64,000 nt of DNA from Actinoplanes palleronii (GTDB taxonomy: Bacteria; Actinomycetota; Actinomycetes; Mycobacteriales; Micromonosporaceae), in contig NZ_BOMS01000133.1 of assembly GCF_016862315.1 (NCBI RefSeq), forward strand, positions 1 through 64,000, given 5' to 3'. Positions 17,782-26,914 of this stretch are shown piece by piece. The notes under the pieces were generated by a model. The model did no database searches and had not been told where the DNA came from. It worked only from the letters and a program-made list of their open reading frames with translations. A program made the position numbers and the translations under genes. Positions within the stretch are counted from its first letter, which is position 1. Each line of letters begins with the position of its first letter.

Positions 17782-18732
17782 TTGGACAGCACGCCCGATA
17801 CAGCTACGCCCGAGACGGTGGCTGTAGTCGTCGTCACCTACAACAGCGAGCGGTTGCTGCCGGACCTCATCGCTTCGCTCGGACCCGGCCTGGCCGGGGT
17901 CGGCTGGCATCTCACCGTCGCCGACAACGCCTCCGCCGACGACTCGGTGGGCGCGGTGCGCCGGTTGGCGCCGGACGCCACGGTGGTCGAGATGGGCCGC
18001 AACGCCGGGTACGCCGCGGGCATCAACGCGGCGGTCGCCAAGGCCGGCCCGTTCAGCGCGGTCCTGGTGCTCAACCCGGATGTCCGGCTCACCCCCGGCT
18101 GCATCACCACCCTGCTCGAGGTGCTGCGCAAGGACGGCACCGGCATCGCCGTGCCGTTGCTGGTCGACGGCGACGACCGCCTGATCCACACCATGCGCCG
18201 CGAGCCCGGCACGTTCCGGGTGCTCGGCGACGCGCTGCTCGGCGCGGTCCGGGCCGGGCGCTACCCGGCGTTCGGCGAGATGGTCACCGACGAGCGGCTC
18301 TACGCCGACGAGCGCCTGACCGACTGGGCCGAGGGTTCCACGGTGCTGATCAGCGCCGAGTGCTGGAACCGGGTGGCGCCCTGGGACGAGTCGTTCTTCC
18401 TCTACTCGGAGGAGACCGACTTCGCGCTGCGGGCCCGCGACGCCGGGTTCGCCACCAGGTTCACGCCGGCCGCCCGCGCGGTGCACCTGGAGGGGGACTC
18501 CAAGGTGTCGCCGGGGCTGTGGACGCTGCTGACCCTCAACAAGGTGCGCCTCTACGGCCGCCGGCGCGGGAAGGTAGCGGCCAGCGCGTTCTGGGCGGCG
18601 CTGCTGCTGCGCGAGGCGAGCCGGGCGGCTCTGGGCAAGGAGCCGAGCAAGATGGCGGCGCGGGCGCTGGTGAGCCCGGCCCGGATGCGCGAGGCGCCGG
18701 GACCGCACACGGTGCATCGGCCGAAGAAGTAA
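17782..18732 (+). CDS. Family 2 glycosyltransferase, rhamnosyltransferase-like
   Basis: 316 residues, cytoplasmic GT-A fold. VAVVVVTYNSERLLPDLIASL opens the nucleotide-binding half, NPDV is the DxD-type metal motif in its usual place, and WDESFFLYSEETDFALRARDAGF is the acceptor-side ED block typical of WbbL/RfbN-like rhamnosyltransferases. That similarity, and the rml genes nearby, favour dTDP-rhamnose as donor (inference). The start is TTG at 17782 with GGGAGAAC just upstream; no ATG or GTG fits. Ends at a strong terminator shared with the convergent 18778 gene. Confidence 0.88.
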   Translation: MDSTPDTATPETVAVVVVTYNSERLLPDLIASLGPGLAGVGWHLTVADNASADDSVGAVRRLAPDATVVEMGRNAGYAAGINAAVAKAGPFSAVLVLNPDVRLTPGCITTLLEVLRKDGTGIAVPLLVDGDDRLIHTMRREPGTFRVLGDALLGAVRAGRYPAFGEMVTDERLYADERLTDWAEGSTVLISAECWNRVAPWDESFFLYSEETDFALRARDAGFATRFTPAARAVHLEGDSKVSPGLWTLLTLNKVRLYGRRRGKVAASAFWAALLLREASRAALGKEPSKMAARALVSPARMREAPGPHTVHRPKK

Positions 18733-18736
18733 CGAA

Positions 18737-18776
18737 GAAGCGCCCGGGGCCACAGGCTCCGGGCGCTTCTCTTTCG
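18737..18776. terminator. Intrinsic terminator between convergent genes
   Basis: GAAGCGCCCGG (18737-18747) pairs with CCGGGCGCTTC (18759-18769), followed by TCTCTTT on the plus strand; it can act in both directions. Confidence 0.8.
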
Positions 18777-18777
18777 G

Positions 18778-19446
18778 CTATCGCAGGCGCTTGACGGCGC
18801 CGACGGCTTCCAGCTTGAGCTTGCTCAGCACGCCCGGCCCGACCAGGGCCTCGGCGCGCAGCGACGCCGGGGTGTCGTCGCGGCGCACGCTGTAACGCGG
18901 CTGCAGCCAGGCGTTCGCCCGGGCCTTGCGGCGGTCGCTGGTGAACACCCGGGTGTAGCCGAGCGCGCGCATCCGGGTGAGCAGCTGCCGGTCGTACCGG
19001 CCGAGCGGGCAGGCCGCGGTGGTGACCGGGGTGCCGGTGACCGCGGCGATCTGGTCGCGGGCGGTGACCAGCTCGACGTCACTGGTCGCCGCGTCCATGC
19101 CGCGCCACGGCTTGTGCCACATACCGTGGGTGCCGATCGCCATGCCCGCGCCCTGCAGCGCGTGGATCTGCTCGGTGCTCAGGCTGCCGGCCGCGTCGAG
19201 CCGGCTGGCCAGCACGAAGAACTCCGCGGTCAGGCCGCGCTCGACCAGACCGGGCAGGCCGAGCTCGGCGTCCGAGGCGTTGCCGTCGTCGAAGCTGATC
19301 CGGACCGAGGGCCACTCGCGGATCTCGTCCAGGACCGCCGCGTAGAGGTCCTCGCTGATCCAGTACCGGTCCTCGCCCGGCTCCAGCTCGCGCTGCGGCG
19401 TACCGATGCCGTGGAAGCAGATGTTGATGACGGTGTCGTTCTGCAT
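18778..19446 (-). CDS. Polysaccharide deacetylase family protein
   Basis: 222 residues, NodB-type fold without a signal peptide. Motif 1 is ISFDDGNASD (catalytic/metal Asp pair) and motif 2 is THGMWH (the H-x3-H metal site), so the zinc triad is intact. Family members remove acetyl groups from N-acetylhexosamines; the absence of a signal peptide suggests it acts on a cytoplasmic or lipid-linked intermediate. ATG at 19446 with AGGGAC upstream. Last gene of a three-gene minus-strand operon behind two glycosyltransferases (7-bp gap), so it probably deacetylates the sugar they handle. Confidence 0.82.
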   Translation of the reverse strand: MQNDTVINICFHGIGTPQRELEPGEDRYWISEDLYAAVLDEIREWPSVRISFDDGNASDAELGLPGLVERGLTAEFFVLASRLDAAGSLSTEQIHALQGAGMAIGTHGMWHKPWRGMDAATSDVELVTARDQIAAVTGTPVTTAACPLGRYDRQLLTRMRALGYTRVFTSDRRKARANAWLQPRYSVRRDDTPASLRAEALVGPGVLSKLKLEAVGAVKRLR

Positions 19447-19453
19447 GTCGTCC

Positions 19454-20320
19454 CTATCGCCTCGGCGCCGGATCAGCTGCGGAGTCCTGCCGCGACGATT
19501 CGTCACGGCCCCACGCCGCGCCGCCGTCGCCGGCCTGCTGAGCGGCACGCGCCGCCTTCATCGTGATCGCCACGTAGACCACGGCGGCCGGTGCCAGCCA
19601 CGGTTTCGGCAGCACCACGTCGCGCAGCCAGGAGAGCCGGGCGGCCGGGCGTACCGGAACGGTGATCTCGCCGCGCTCGGCCGCGGCCCGCATCGCGGCG
19701 TTCCCGCCGCGCACTCGGACCAGGCGTGTGACCAGGTCGTCGGTCCGCCGCGGGGTTTCCACCTTTGCGGTGTACGCCGTGACGTGCGCCTTCTCCGCCT
19801 GGCTGAACTGCGAGTCCAGGAACAGGTCGTCCGCGACCAGCTCGGGGAACGTGCCGAACCGGGCCCGCCCGGCGGCGGAGACGGCCAGCACCCCGCGGCC
19901 GAACAGCCCGTCGCGGAACACCGGCAGCCGGCCGTGCACCGCGAAGTACGCGCGGACCGCGACCGGCCGCCCGTCGAGCACCAGCTGCCGGCCCACGGTG
20001 GCGGCCAGCGCCCCGCGGTCGAGGGCCTCGCCCAGCGCGCGCACCGCGGCGGTGCTGAGCACGATGTCGGCGTCCAGGTAGATCCGCGGGAATCCGACGG
20101 CCACCTCGTCGCCGGCGTTGAGCGCGTGCGCCTTGCCCGGCGTGGCCAGGTCGAGCACGCGTACGCCGGGGCGGGTGGCGGCGGCCACGGTGTCGTCGGT
20201 GCAGCCGTTGGCCACCACCGTCACGTCGAACTCGCCCGGTGCCGCACCGGTGAGCAGGGCGTCGAGGCAGCGGCCGATGACCGCCGCCTCGTTGTGTGCG
20301 GCGATGACGATGCTGGTCAC
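19454..20320 (-). CDS. Family 2 glycosyltransferase
   Basis: 288 residues. TSIVIAAHNEAAVIGRCLDALL is the GT2 N-terminus, VVANGCTDDT the nucleotide-binding segment, YLDADIVLS the DxD metal motif, and ADDLFLDSQF the catalytic-base region. Hydrophobic C-terminal stretch (LAPAAVVYVAITM) may contact the membrane. Similar in pattern to GT2 enzymes of exopolysaccharide clusters. GTG at 20320 overlaps the stop of the upstream glycosyltransferase (GTGA), so the two are coupled. Donor sugar cannot be inferred. Confidence 0.87.
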   Translation of the reverse strand: MTSIVIAAHNEAAVIGRCLDALLTGAAPGEFDVTVVANGCTDDTVAAATRPGVRVLDLATPGKAHALNAGDEVAVGFPRIYLDADIVLSTAAVRALGEALDRGALAATVGRQLVLDGRPVAVRAYFAVHGRLPVFRDGLFGRGVLAVSAAGRARFGTFPELVADDLFLDSQFSQAEKAHVTAYTAKVETPRRTDDLVTRLVRVRGGNAAMRAAAERGEITVPVRPAARLSWLRDVVLPKPWLAPAAVVYVAITMKAARAAQQAGDGGAAWGRDESSRQDSAADPAPRR

Positions 20321-21597
20321 GGCTGGTCCACCCGGGCGGGTGCGTCGGAGCCGGTGCGCTGGCGCGGGATCTGGGCGGTCGGTGCAGCGCCCCGGCCGCG
20401 CAGGCGCTTGGCGAGCAGCCGCTCGAAGACCGCCGCGTACGGGCCGGCCTGGTGCTCCCAGGACAGCTTGCTGAGGAACCGGTCGCGGCCGAGCTTGCGC
20501 ATCTGGCGGCGGCGGTCCGGGTCGTCGAGCAGCTCGTTGAGCATGCCGGCGAACTCGGCCGGGGCACCGGTCGGCACGTACGCGCCGGCGTCGCCCAGGG
20601 TGCGGCGGGTCTCGATGCCGTCGGCGGCGACCACGGGCAGGCCCCGGCCGACGTACTCGACGGTCTTGGCCATCGTGGAGAGCTGGTTCATCCGGGTCGG
20701 CAGGTCCGGCTGGATCGCGATGGTGGCCGAGCGCAGCACCTCGTCTACCTGGTCGCCGTTGAGCCAGCCGGTCAGCTCGACCACGTCCTCCAGGCCGCGC
20801 TCGGCGATCAGGGTGGCCACCGACTGCATGCTCTCGCCGTCGCCGGCGAGCACGACCTTCCAGCCGCCCCGGCCGCGCAGCTTGATCAGCTCGTCGGCGG
20901 CCAGCACGACGCCCTCGACGTTGTCCTGCGGGCCGAAGACGCCCAGGTAGACGATCTTGCGGACGCCGTCCTCGGCGATGATCTCCTCGGGGTCGCCGTC
21001 GACGGCGATCTCCTTCAGCGACGGGCCGTTGCGGACCACGGTCACCTTGTCCGGGTGCACACCCTTGCGGACCGCGTTGTCCTTGAACGACTCGTTCGTC
21101 GCGACGACCTCGGTAGCGGTGCGTAGCGTGAGCCACTCCAGAGCGTTGAGCATCCGCAGCACCCACTTGTTGGGCTCGCCGCCGCGGGAGATGTAGACCT
21201 CCGGGCACAGGTCGTGGTGGTCGAACACCCAGGGCCGGCCGATCGCGCGCAGCGCCAGGGCGAGCGGCCAGTAGACGTCCGGCGGGTTGCAGACCTGGAC
21301 GGCGTGCGCGCGGCCGGAGAAGATCTCGCCGATCAGCCGGGTCGCGATGCAGGCGAACGACCAGCCGAACTCGACACCGAACGTGAGGATCCCGCTACCG
21401 TAGACCTTGACCGGGTACGGCTTGAGCCGGGTGTTGCGGCTGCCCGGCAGCACCTTCAGGTTCTTGTCACCGCGCGGCGCGATGACCGTCACGTCGAAGC
21501 CCTTGGCCTCCAGCGTCAGGCACTCCCGGATGACTCGACGGTCACGTTCGGCCGGCAAGTTGGCGATGAGAATGGTGACGTGCGGATTTCTTGGCAT
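20317..21597 (-). CDS. Family 4 glycosyltransferase
   Basis: 426 residues, GT-B fold. N-terminal acceptor domain (HVTILIANLPAERDRRVIRECLTL; FDHHDLCPE), C-terminal donor domain with KIVYLGVFGPQDNVEGV and the EX7E-type loop (about VEYVGRGLPVVAADGIETR). The pattern resembles WbuB/WbnK-like enzymes of polysaccharide clusters. ATG at 21597 begins MPRNPHVTIL; upstream in-frame codons lack family similarity. First gene of an operon with 19454 and 18778. Confidence 0.88.
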   Translation of the reverse strand: MPRNPHVTILIANLPAERDRRVIRECLTLEAKGFDVTVIAPRGDKNLKVLPGSRNTRLKPYPVKVYGSGILTFGVEFGWSFACIATRLIGEIFSGRAHAVQVCNPPDVYWPLALALRAIGRPWVFDHHDLCPEVYISRGGEPNKWVLRMLNALEWLTLRTATEVVATNESFKDNAVRKGVHPDKVTVVRNGPSLKEIAVDGDPEEIIAEDGVRKIVYLGVFGPQDNVEGVVLAADELIKLRGRGGWKVVLAGDGESMQSVATLIAERGLEDVVELTGWLNGDQVDEVLRSATIAIQPDLPTRMNQLSTMAKTVEYVGRGLPVVAADGIETRRTLGDAGAYVPTGAPAEFAGMLNELLDDPDRRRQMRKLGRDRFLSKLSWEHQAGPYAAVFERLLAKRLRGRGAAPTAQIPRQRTGSDAPARVDQP

Positions 21598-21900
21598 CGT
21601 CTCGTCTAGCCCCCTGGATCGAATGGTTCGCAGGAAACAGTGTCCGATGCCGCTGACGGCGAACACCGGCTGACCGGGCGAGTTCAGATCGTCCGTTTCA
21701 CTTAGACGGTCATCTTGATCCACATTAGGGTTAATGCCCGTTTTGGGTGACACCTCCCGGGCGCCGGTTATGCCCCGCGAATGCACTGTAGATATTGACC
21801 ATGATGTACGTTATTGCGCATTGTCGCGGCGACGTCACGTACGGTGATCTTGGGGTTGTCTTGATGCGGACAGTGGAGTGTGGACGGAGCGCCGGGGCAC
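21598..21900. other. ~300-bp gap upstream of the 21597 operon
   Basis: Non-coding. Several AT-rich tracts (21700-21840) are likely promoter DNA for the minus-strand operon. No operator or gene is visible. Confidence 0.4.
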
Positions 21901-21936
21901 AAAAAAGCCACCGCCGCGGGAGCGCGACGGTGGCTT
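21901..21936 (-). terminator. Intrinsic terminator after the 21952 gene
   Basis: On the minus strand AAGCCACCGTCGCG and CGCGGCGGTGGCTT form the stem, followed directly by TTTTTT (the A6 at 21901-21906). Classic rho-independent form. Confidence 0.9.
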
Positions 21937-21951
21937 CGGGTGACGATCGGG

Positions 21952-23007
21952 TCAGCGCAGAGTGGCGTAGAACGCGAGCAGGTCGGCCCGCAGCCCCTCC
22001 TCGTGATAGCGGGAGAGGATCTCCTTGGACGCCGCCTGCCCGGCCGCGGCCAGCGTCGCCGGGTCCCGGCCCAGGGTCTGTTCGACGGCGACCGCGAAGG
22101 CCAGCAGGTCGGCCTCGGCCACCGGCGTGCAGAACGCCGGGTCGAAGAAGTCCCGCCCGGCCAGCCCGGTGAAGCCCACCACGTAGGCGCCGCTGGCCAT
22201 CGCCTCGGCCGGCGGCAGGCCGAAACCCTCCCGTTCGCTGAAGCTCAGGAAGACCGCGCAGCCGCGCAGCGCCTCGGCGGTCTGCGCCTCGCTGAGCCCG
22301 TCGATCGGGGCCAGCTCCCAGCCGTCCAGCACGCCCCGGGCGCGCAGGATGTGCAGCAGCTGCTCCTGCTCCTCGGCCCGGCGCCGCGGCATGTACCCGA
22401 TCCGCCGTGCGGCCGGCGCGCTGCCGGGATGGAAGACCCGCTCGTCCACCACCACCCGGGCGATGTGCGTCGGCAGCTCCGGGAAAGCGTGCCTGAGCAG
22501 GGCTGCGTTGTCCTCGGAGACGGTCAGCAGCGCCTGCAGACCGGCCACCGCGGCATACGGCGCCCCCGGCCCGGTCGCCCCGAACGGCACCCGGGAGAAC
22601 GTCTGGTACGCGTTCTGATTGAAGATCACCTTGCGGGCGCCGGGCGGCAGCGCGGCCAGGCCCGGGCCGTAGAACTCCGGCACCACCAGCAGGTCGCTGC
22701 GGCCCAGCGTCACGTCCCGGGCAGCCAGCACCCGGGTGTCGTTGGCGAACCAGCCGACCCGGAAGCCGGGCTTCTCGTGCAGCACCGCGGCCTTCAGGCC
22801 GGCGGCGTTGAGCAGGTCGACGTGCCGGTAGATGACCCGGATGCCGCCGGACGGGCTGCTCGCGTCCGGGCTCAGGTAGTAGACGGTGTCGGTGCCCGGC
22901 GCGGCCGCGTCGTAGCGGATCTCGGCCGGGGTGCGCCGGCGCAGGTCGCGGCTGCCCGCCGCGCGTAGCAGGGCCTCGCGGACCGGGCGGACGATCGCAT
23001 TCGTCAT
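21952..23007 (-). CDS. GT-B glycosyltransferase (group 1-like)
   Basis: 351 residues. GGIRVIYRHVDLLNAAGL near the N-terminus and the donor-side block FLSFSEREGFGLPPAEAMASG (given up to 20 residues) mark a GT4-like enzyme; MPRRRAEEQEQLLHIL is a loop common in rhamnan/mannan-type transferases of this branch. ATG at 23007 gives MTNAIVRPV; only a weak GGAG lies upstream, at about -15. Single-gene unit with its own terminator, divergent from the Wzz-like gene across 311 bp. Confidence 0.82.
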   Translation of the reverse strand: MTNAIVRPVREALLRAAGSRDLRRRTPAEIRYDAAAPGTDTVYYLSPDASSPSGGIRVIYRHVDLLNAAGLKAAVLHEKPGFRVGWFANDTRVLAARDVTLGRSDLLVVPEFYGPGLAALPPGARKVIFNQNAYQTFSRVPFGATGPGAPYAAVAGLQALLTVSEDNAALLRHAFPELPTHIARVVVDERVFHPGSAPAARRIGYMPRRRAEEQEQLLHILRARGVLDGWELAPIDGLSEAQTAEALRGCAVFLSFSEREGFGLPPAEAMASGAYVVGFTGLAGRDFFDPAFCTPVAEADLLAFAVAVEQTLGRDPATLAAAGQAASKEILSRYHEEGLRADLLAFYATLR

Positions 23008-23164
23008 AACAGGCGGTACTCCACGAGTCTCGATTCCGGCCGGTTTCGGCCGCCTCGCAACCATTCCGGGCCAGATGGCGGCTGGCAACCACCGTTCGTA
23101 CCGGCGAGCGCGTCCAATTGCCGACCGGTTCCGTGACGAGAAGTACCCTATTATCGATATTGCC

Positions 23165-23179
23165 GCGTCACTGTGACGC
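23165..23179. promoter_or_regulatory. Perfect 15-nt palindrome in a divergent promoter region
   Basis: GCGTCAC-T-GTGACGC sits in the 311-bp gap between the 21952 glycosyltransferase and the Wzz-like gene, 140 bp before the latter. The TCACTGTGA core resembles GntR/CRP-type half sites. Nearby AT-rich DNA (23145-23162) could hold promoter elements. Confidence 0.4.
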
Positions 23180-23318
23180 ATATCGTCGGTGGCCTGCATC
23201 GCGCACGCTCGGTAGGCACTGGCGCCACCCGGGCGGTGCCCACTAGGTTCTACCCGCTGGTCGGCCGTTGGGCCCCGGCTTTTCAGTACATACATCAGGT
23301 AAAGGGCAAGGGGAACGT

Positions 23319-24305
23319 GTGGACCTCTGGGACATGACCAAGCTGCTCTTCCGGCGTTGGTACCTCTCACTCCCGATGCTCCTGGTGACCTTGGTGCTCG
23401 TCGGTGTCGCTGCCGTGACCGTCAAACCGGACTACAGCGCCGTCGGGCACATCCAGTTCATTCCGCCGGTGGGCACCACGGCCAAGGACGGGTCGAAGAA
23501 CCCGATCGACAACCCTTGGTGGGAGCTCGGATACGAGGCACTGGCCAACGCCACCGTCATCGACGTGACCAAGAAGTCGGTCCTCGAGGACATGGTCAAG
23601 GACGGGCTGAGCGACAACATCACGGTCACCATCGACCAGGTGCCGCTGTTCGGGATCGAGGCGGTCGGCGACTCGCCGGAGCAGGCGACCCAGACGGTGC
23701 AGTACGTGCAGAAGGCGATCGCCGACGCGGTCGCGCGGCGTCAGGAGACGCTGCGGGTGGCCAAGAGCCAGACCATCACCATGCTGGAGCTCGACGACGG
23801 CAGTGAGGTCACGGTCAAGAACTCCAAGATCATGCGGGTCATGGTGGTCGCTGGTGGTCTCGGTCTGCTGCTGACCGCCGGTTTCACCATCGGCGTGGAC
23901 GCGCTGCTGCGTGCCCGGGCCCGCCGGCGCAACGAGGACGACGAGCCGGAGACGGTGGGTTCCGCGGTCGGCGCCGCGTCGCTGGACGGGCGCAACGGCA
24001 CCTCGGTGCCGCCGAGTTTCGAGGCGACCCAGACGGTCATCCACCCGCGCGCCACGCAGTCGCCCCGGTCCACCCCGGCGCCGGGCAAGAGCGAGCCGGC
24101 CCGGCCGGCCAACGGCAACAACAACGGCAACGGTGGCGGCGCTCCGGCGCAGCGCCGCGGTTCCTCGGACGGCACGTACCGCTCGAACCAGGGCTCCGGC
24201 CCGGCCGCCGACCCGCGGCTCGAGCAGGCACCGGCCGACGCCACGATCGTCCTGCCCCCGTGGGGCGGCGGGAAGCGTGACGACAAGAAGGCCGAACGTC
24301 GTTGA
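23319..24305 (+). CDS. Wzz-like chain-length regulator, no kinase domain
   Basis: 328 residues. TM1 about 17-36 (LPMLLVTLVLVGVAAVTV), a periplasmic/extracellular domain of about 140 residues, TM2 about 178-200 (IMRVMVVAGGLGLLLTAGFTIG), then a cytoplasmic tail rich in Gly, Asn, Pro and Arg. The two-TM layout is that of the polysaccharide co-polymerase family; there is no Walker motif or Tyr cluster, so no attached BY-kinase. The disordered tail (ARPANGNNNGNGGG) is unusually long. GTG at 23319 with AAGGGGAA upstream. Overlaps the polymerase gene by TTGA. Confidence 0.82.
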   Translation: MDLWDMTKLLFRRWYLSLPMLLVTLVLVGVAAVTVKPDYSAVGHIQFIPPVGTTAKDGSKNPIDNPWWELGYEALANATVIDVTKKSVLEDMVKDGLSDNITVTIDQVPLFGIEAVGDSPEQATQTVQYVQKAIADAVARRQETLRVAKSQTITMLELDDGSEVTVKNSKIMRVMVVAGGLGLLLTAGFTIGVDALLRARARRRNEDDEPETVGSAVGAASLDGRNGTSVPPSFEATQTVIHPRATQSPRSTPAPGKSEPARPANGNNNGNGGGAPAQRRGSSDGTYRSNQGSGPAADPRLEQAPADATIVLPPWGGGKRDDKKAERR

Positions 24306-25687
24306 GTTCGGCGGCCGTCTCACACCCGGTCGACTTCGAGCCGTCACTGCTCGAGCAGCACACGTACGGCTCGCGCCGGCGCCGGACGACGATCGACGTC
24401 GTCTCGGTGCTGGTGGTCATGCTGGTGCTGCTGTACGTCATGCCGGGCACGCTGATCGTTCCGAACCTGACCTACGCGGGCCGGCCGGCGCTGCTGCTGG
24501 CCATGCTGATGTTCGCCTGGTGGTGCCTGGCCCGGCTCAGCCCTAGGCTGCTCCTGGTCGGGCCGCAGCCGATCCGCTGGTTCCTCGGGTTCTACCTGGT
24601 CGCCAACCTGTTGTCGTACATCGCGGGGCTGTTGCGCGGTCTGCCGACGCAGGAGGCCAACGCGCAGAACTTCGCGATGCTGCAGCTGTTCGAGTTCCTC
24701 GGGGCGGCGCTGATCGTGGCCGACGGGGTGCAGAACTGGGAGCGGCTCAACCGGCTGCTGCGGGTGATGGTCTACTGCGCCGGCTTCATGGCCGTGGTCG
24801 GCATCGTCCAGGCGGTGCTGAAGTTCGACATCTCGCAGTACTTCGTGATCCCCGGCCTGGAGCTCAAGGGCGGCCTGGCCGGCTTCAGCGACCGTGGTGA
24901 CGCCGGGCAGTTCCGGATCGCCGGCACCACCACGCACTACATCGAGTTCAGCGCCGTGGTGGCGATGATGGTGCCGTTCGCCATCCACGTCGCCCGGTTC
25001 GCCAAGACGAAGTTCCAGCGCCGGGCGGCCGCGGTCTGCGGTTTCCTGCTGGCCATCGCGAACCCGATGTCGATCTCCCGGACCGGCATCGTGGCGCTCG
25101 TCATCGCGCTGCTGATCATGGTGCCGATCTGGTCCTGGCGGATGCGCTACACGTTCATGTACATCGGCGTCTTCGCGATCGTCTCGATCATGATGGTCAA
25201 GCCGGGTGTGCTCGGCACGCTGAAGGCGATGTTCCTCAACGTCGGTGTCGACCCGAGCATCGCCGGCCGCACCAACGACTACGCCATGGTCGGGCACTTC
25301 TTCGACCAGCGGCCGTGGCTCGGGCGCGGTCCGCGGACCCTGCTGGCCGACCCGGTGCGGGACACCATCCTGGACAACCAGTGGCTCTACACGCTGGTCA
25401 CCGGCGGCATGATCGGTGTGCTGGCGCTGCTGCTGGTGCACGTCGCGTCGATCACCCTGGCGGTCATCGCGCTGCGGCGTTCCAAGCTCGAGGAGGACCG
25501 GCACCTGTGTGCCGCGCTCATCTCGGCGCAGGTGGTCGCGATCGTGGTCGGTGGCACGTTCGACTCGATGTACTACACGACGTTCTCCATCACGGTGGCC
25601 CTGTTCGTCGGCCTCTGCGGGGTGGTCTGGCGGTTCAGTCATCCGGCCCGAACAATCCGGACATCGGGTGTGCACACGCAGTCGTAA
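24302..25687 (+). CDS. Wzy-like O-antigen/exopolysaccharide polymerase
   Basis: 461 residues, about ten to twelve hydrophobic helices with one large extracytoplasmic loop (about residues 175-225: LELKGGLAGFSDRGDAGQFRIAGT in part). The O-antigen ligase/polymerase (Wzy_C) block is recognisable: NPMSISRTGIVAL, then GRTNDYAMVGHFFDQRPWLGRG, where the arginine-rich loop is thought to bind the lipid-linked substrate. TTG start overlapping the wzz-like stop means the two are coupled, the usual partnership of polymerase and length regulator. A strong hairpin follows. Confidence 0.85.
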   Translation: MSSAAVSHPVDFEPSLLEQHTYGSRRRRTTIDVVSVLVVMLVLLYVMPGTLIVPNLTYAGRPALLLAMLMFAWWCLARLSPRLLLVGPQPIRWFLGFYLVANLLSYIAGLLRGLPTQEANAQNFAMLQLFEFLGAALIVADGVQNWERLNRLLRVMVYCAGFMAVVGIVQAVLKFDISQYFVIPGLELKGGLAGFSDRGDAGQFRIAGTTTHYIEFSAVVAMMVPFAIHVARFAKTKFQRRAAAVCGFLLAIANPMSISRTGIVALVIALLIMVPIWSWRMRYTFMYIGVFAIVSIMMVKPGVLGTLKAMFLNVGVDPSIAGRTNDYAMVGHFFDQRPWLGRGPRTLLADPVRDTILDNQWLYTLVTGGMIGVLALLLVHVASITLAVIALRRSKLEEDRHLCAALISAQVVAIVVGGTFDSMYYTTFSITVALFVGLCGVVWRFSHPARTIRTSGVHTQS

Positions 25688-25708
25688 GTCTTAAGCAAGA
25701 AATAAGGA

Positions 25709-25755
25709 AAAGCGGCCCGGTAAAGGTGGAACCTCCACCATTACCGGGCCGCTTT
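25709..25755. terminator. Strong hairpin terminator between convergent genes
   Basis: AAAGCGGCCCGGTAA (25709-25723) pairs with TTACCGGGCCGCTTT (25741-25755), with GGTGG/CCACC extending the stem inward. Serves both the Wzy-like gene and the convergent beta-helix gene. Confidence 0.85.
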
Positions 25756-25768
25756 CGTCGTGCCGGGA

Positions 25769-26914
25769 TCAGCCGCAGTCGCCGATCTTCTTCTTCTCCT
25801 TGATGATGGCGCCGGTGTCGAAGTTGAAGGTCACCATCGCGTTGTCACCCCAGTCGCCGACCTTGCTGCAGTCGACCTCGGCCGGGCCGTACCCGGGGGT
25901 GTTCTCGACGACCTTGTTGCCGGTGACCACCGGGAACGAACCACCGGTCAGGCGCATGCTGTAGCCGCCGCCGGCCAGCAGGTTGTCCTCGACGGTGCCG
26001 CCCGCGTTGCCCTGGTCCGGGATGAAGATCGGCGCGGTCGGGCAGTCGTCGAGCCGCTGGTCGATCGTGTTGTGCACGATGTTCACGGTCGGGCCGCCGT
26101 AGCTCTGGATGCCGTCGCCGTGCGGGTCACCGGTCTGGCAGAGGCCCGGCGGGATCGCCAGCTGGGCGAACGAGTCCTTGATGGTGACCGTGCCGGAGCC
26201 GGTGACGCCCTCGGCGCCGACCCGCCAGCCCTCCATCCGGTTGACCACCTTGCAGCGCAGGCAGGTGTAGTTGGCCACGCCGAACGCGTACTGGCTGTTG
26301 TCGGAGAACTCCTGGCCGGGCGGGTTGACCACCTCGGTGTCGGCGATCAGCAGGCCGCCGTAGACCTTGTCGGAGATGTAGTTGTCGATCGTGCCGTAGA
26401 CCCGGGTGCGGCGGATCTGCACGTTCGCGGCCTTCACCGCGATGCTGCCGGTGACCAGGTAGTCCGAGATGACCGTGCCGGACTTGGTGATGGTCAGGTC
26501 GCCGACGGTGGTCTTCGGCTTCCAGCCGGACGGTACGCCGGTGCAGGACTTCGTCGGGTACTTCGGCAGGCCGCAGCGGCCGCCGGAGCCGGCGCTGGTG
26601 GTGCTCTTCTTCGTGGTGGCCTTGGGCGTCGCCGAGCTGGCCGGCGCCGACACCGAGGCCGAGGGGGACAGCGGCACTGACGCGGACGCCGACGGGAGCA
26701 CCGACGCGGACGCTCCGGCGCCCAGCGGCTGCTGCGCCGAGGGGGCCAGTGCCGCGGTGTCCCGCGCGTCGAGGCTGGTGGGCGTGCCCTTGTCGCCGAA
26801 GTAGGAATTCACCGCGAATCCGGCGGACCCCAGAACGACAATCGCGAGCAGCAGATAACCGCCGACGACGCGGCGAGATGGATTTTCGCCGAATAAATTG
26901 CGACGGTGCTTCAT
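25769..26914 (-). CDS. Membrane-anchored or secreted right-handed beta-helix protein
   Basis: 381 residues. Basic N-terminus then a TM/signal segment about 16-36 (VVGGYLLLAIVVLGSAGFAV), a low-complexity Ser/Ala/Pro linker (about 62-105), then a parallel beta-helix domain with repeated short strands (TVGDLTITKSGTVISDYLVTG; VTIKDSF; VNIVHNTIDQRL; VEDNLLAGGGYSMRL; VTGNKVVEN). Six cysteines may pair outside the cell. Family members are polysaccharide lyases, epimerases or binding proteins; catalytic residues cannot be assigned. ATG at 26914 has GAGGAG 10 nt upstream. Confidence 0.75.
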   Translation of the reverse strand: MKHRRNLFGENPSRRVVGGYLLLAIVVLGSAGFAVNSYFGDKGTPTSLDARDTAALAPSAQQPLGAGASASVLPSASASVPLSPSASVSAPASSATPKATTKKSTTSAGSGGRCGLPKYPTKSCTGVPSGWKPKTTVGDLTITKSGTVISDYLVTGSIAVKAANVQIRRTRVYGTIDNYISDKVYGGLLIADTEVVNPPGQEFSDNSQYAFGVANYTCLRCKVVNRMEGWRVGAEGVTGSGTVTIKDSFAQLAIPPGLCQTGDPHGDGIQSYGGPTVNIVHNTIDQRLDDCPTAPIFIPDQGNAGGTVEDNLLAGGGYSMRLTGGSFPVVTGNKVVENTPGYGPAEVDCSKVGDWGDNAMVTFNFDTGAIIKEKKKIGDCG

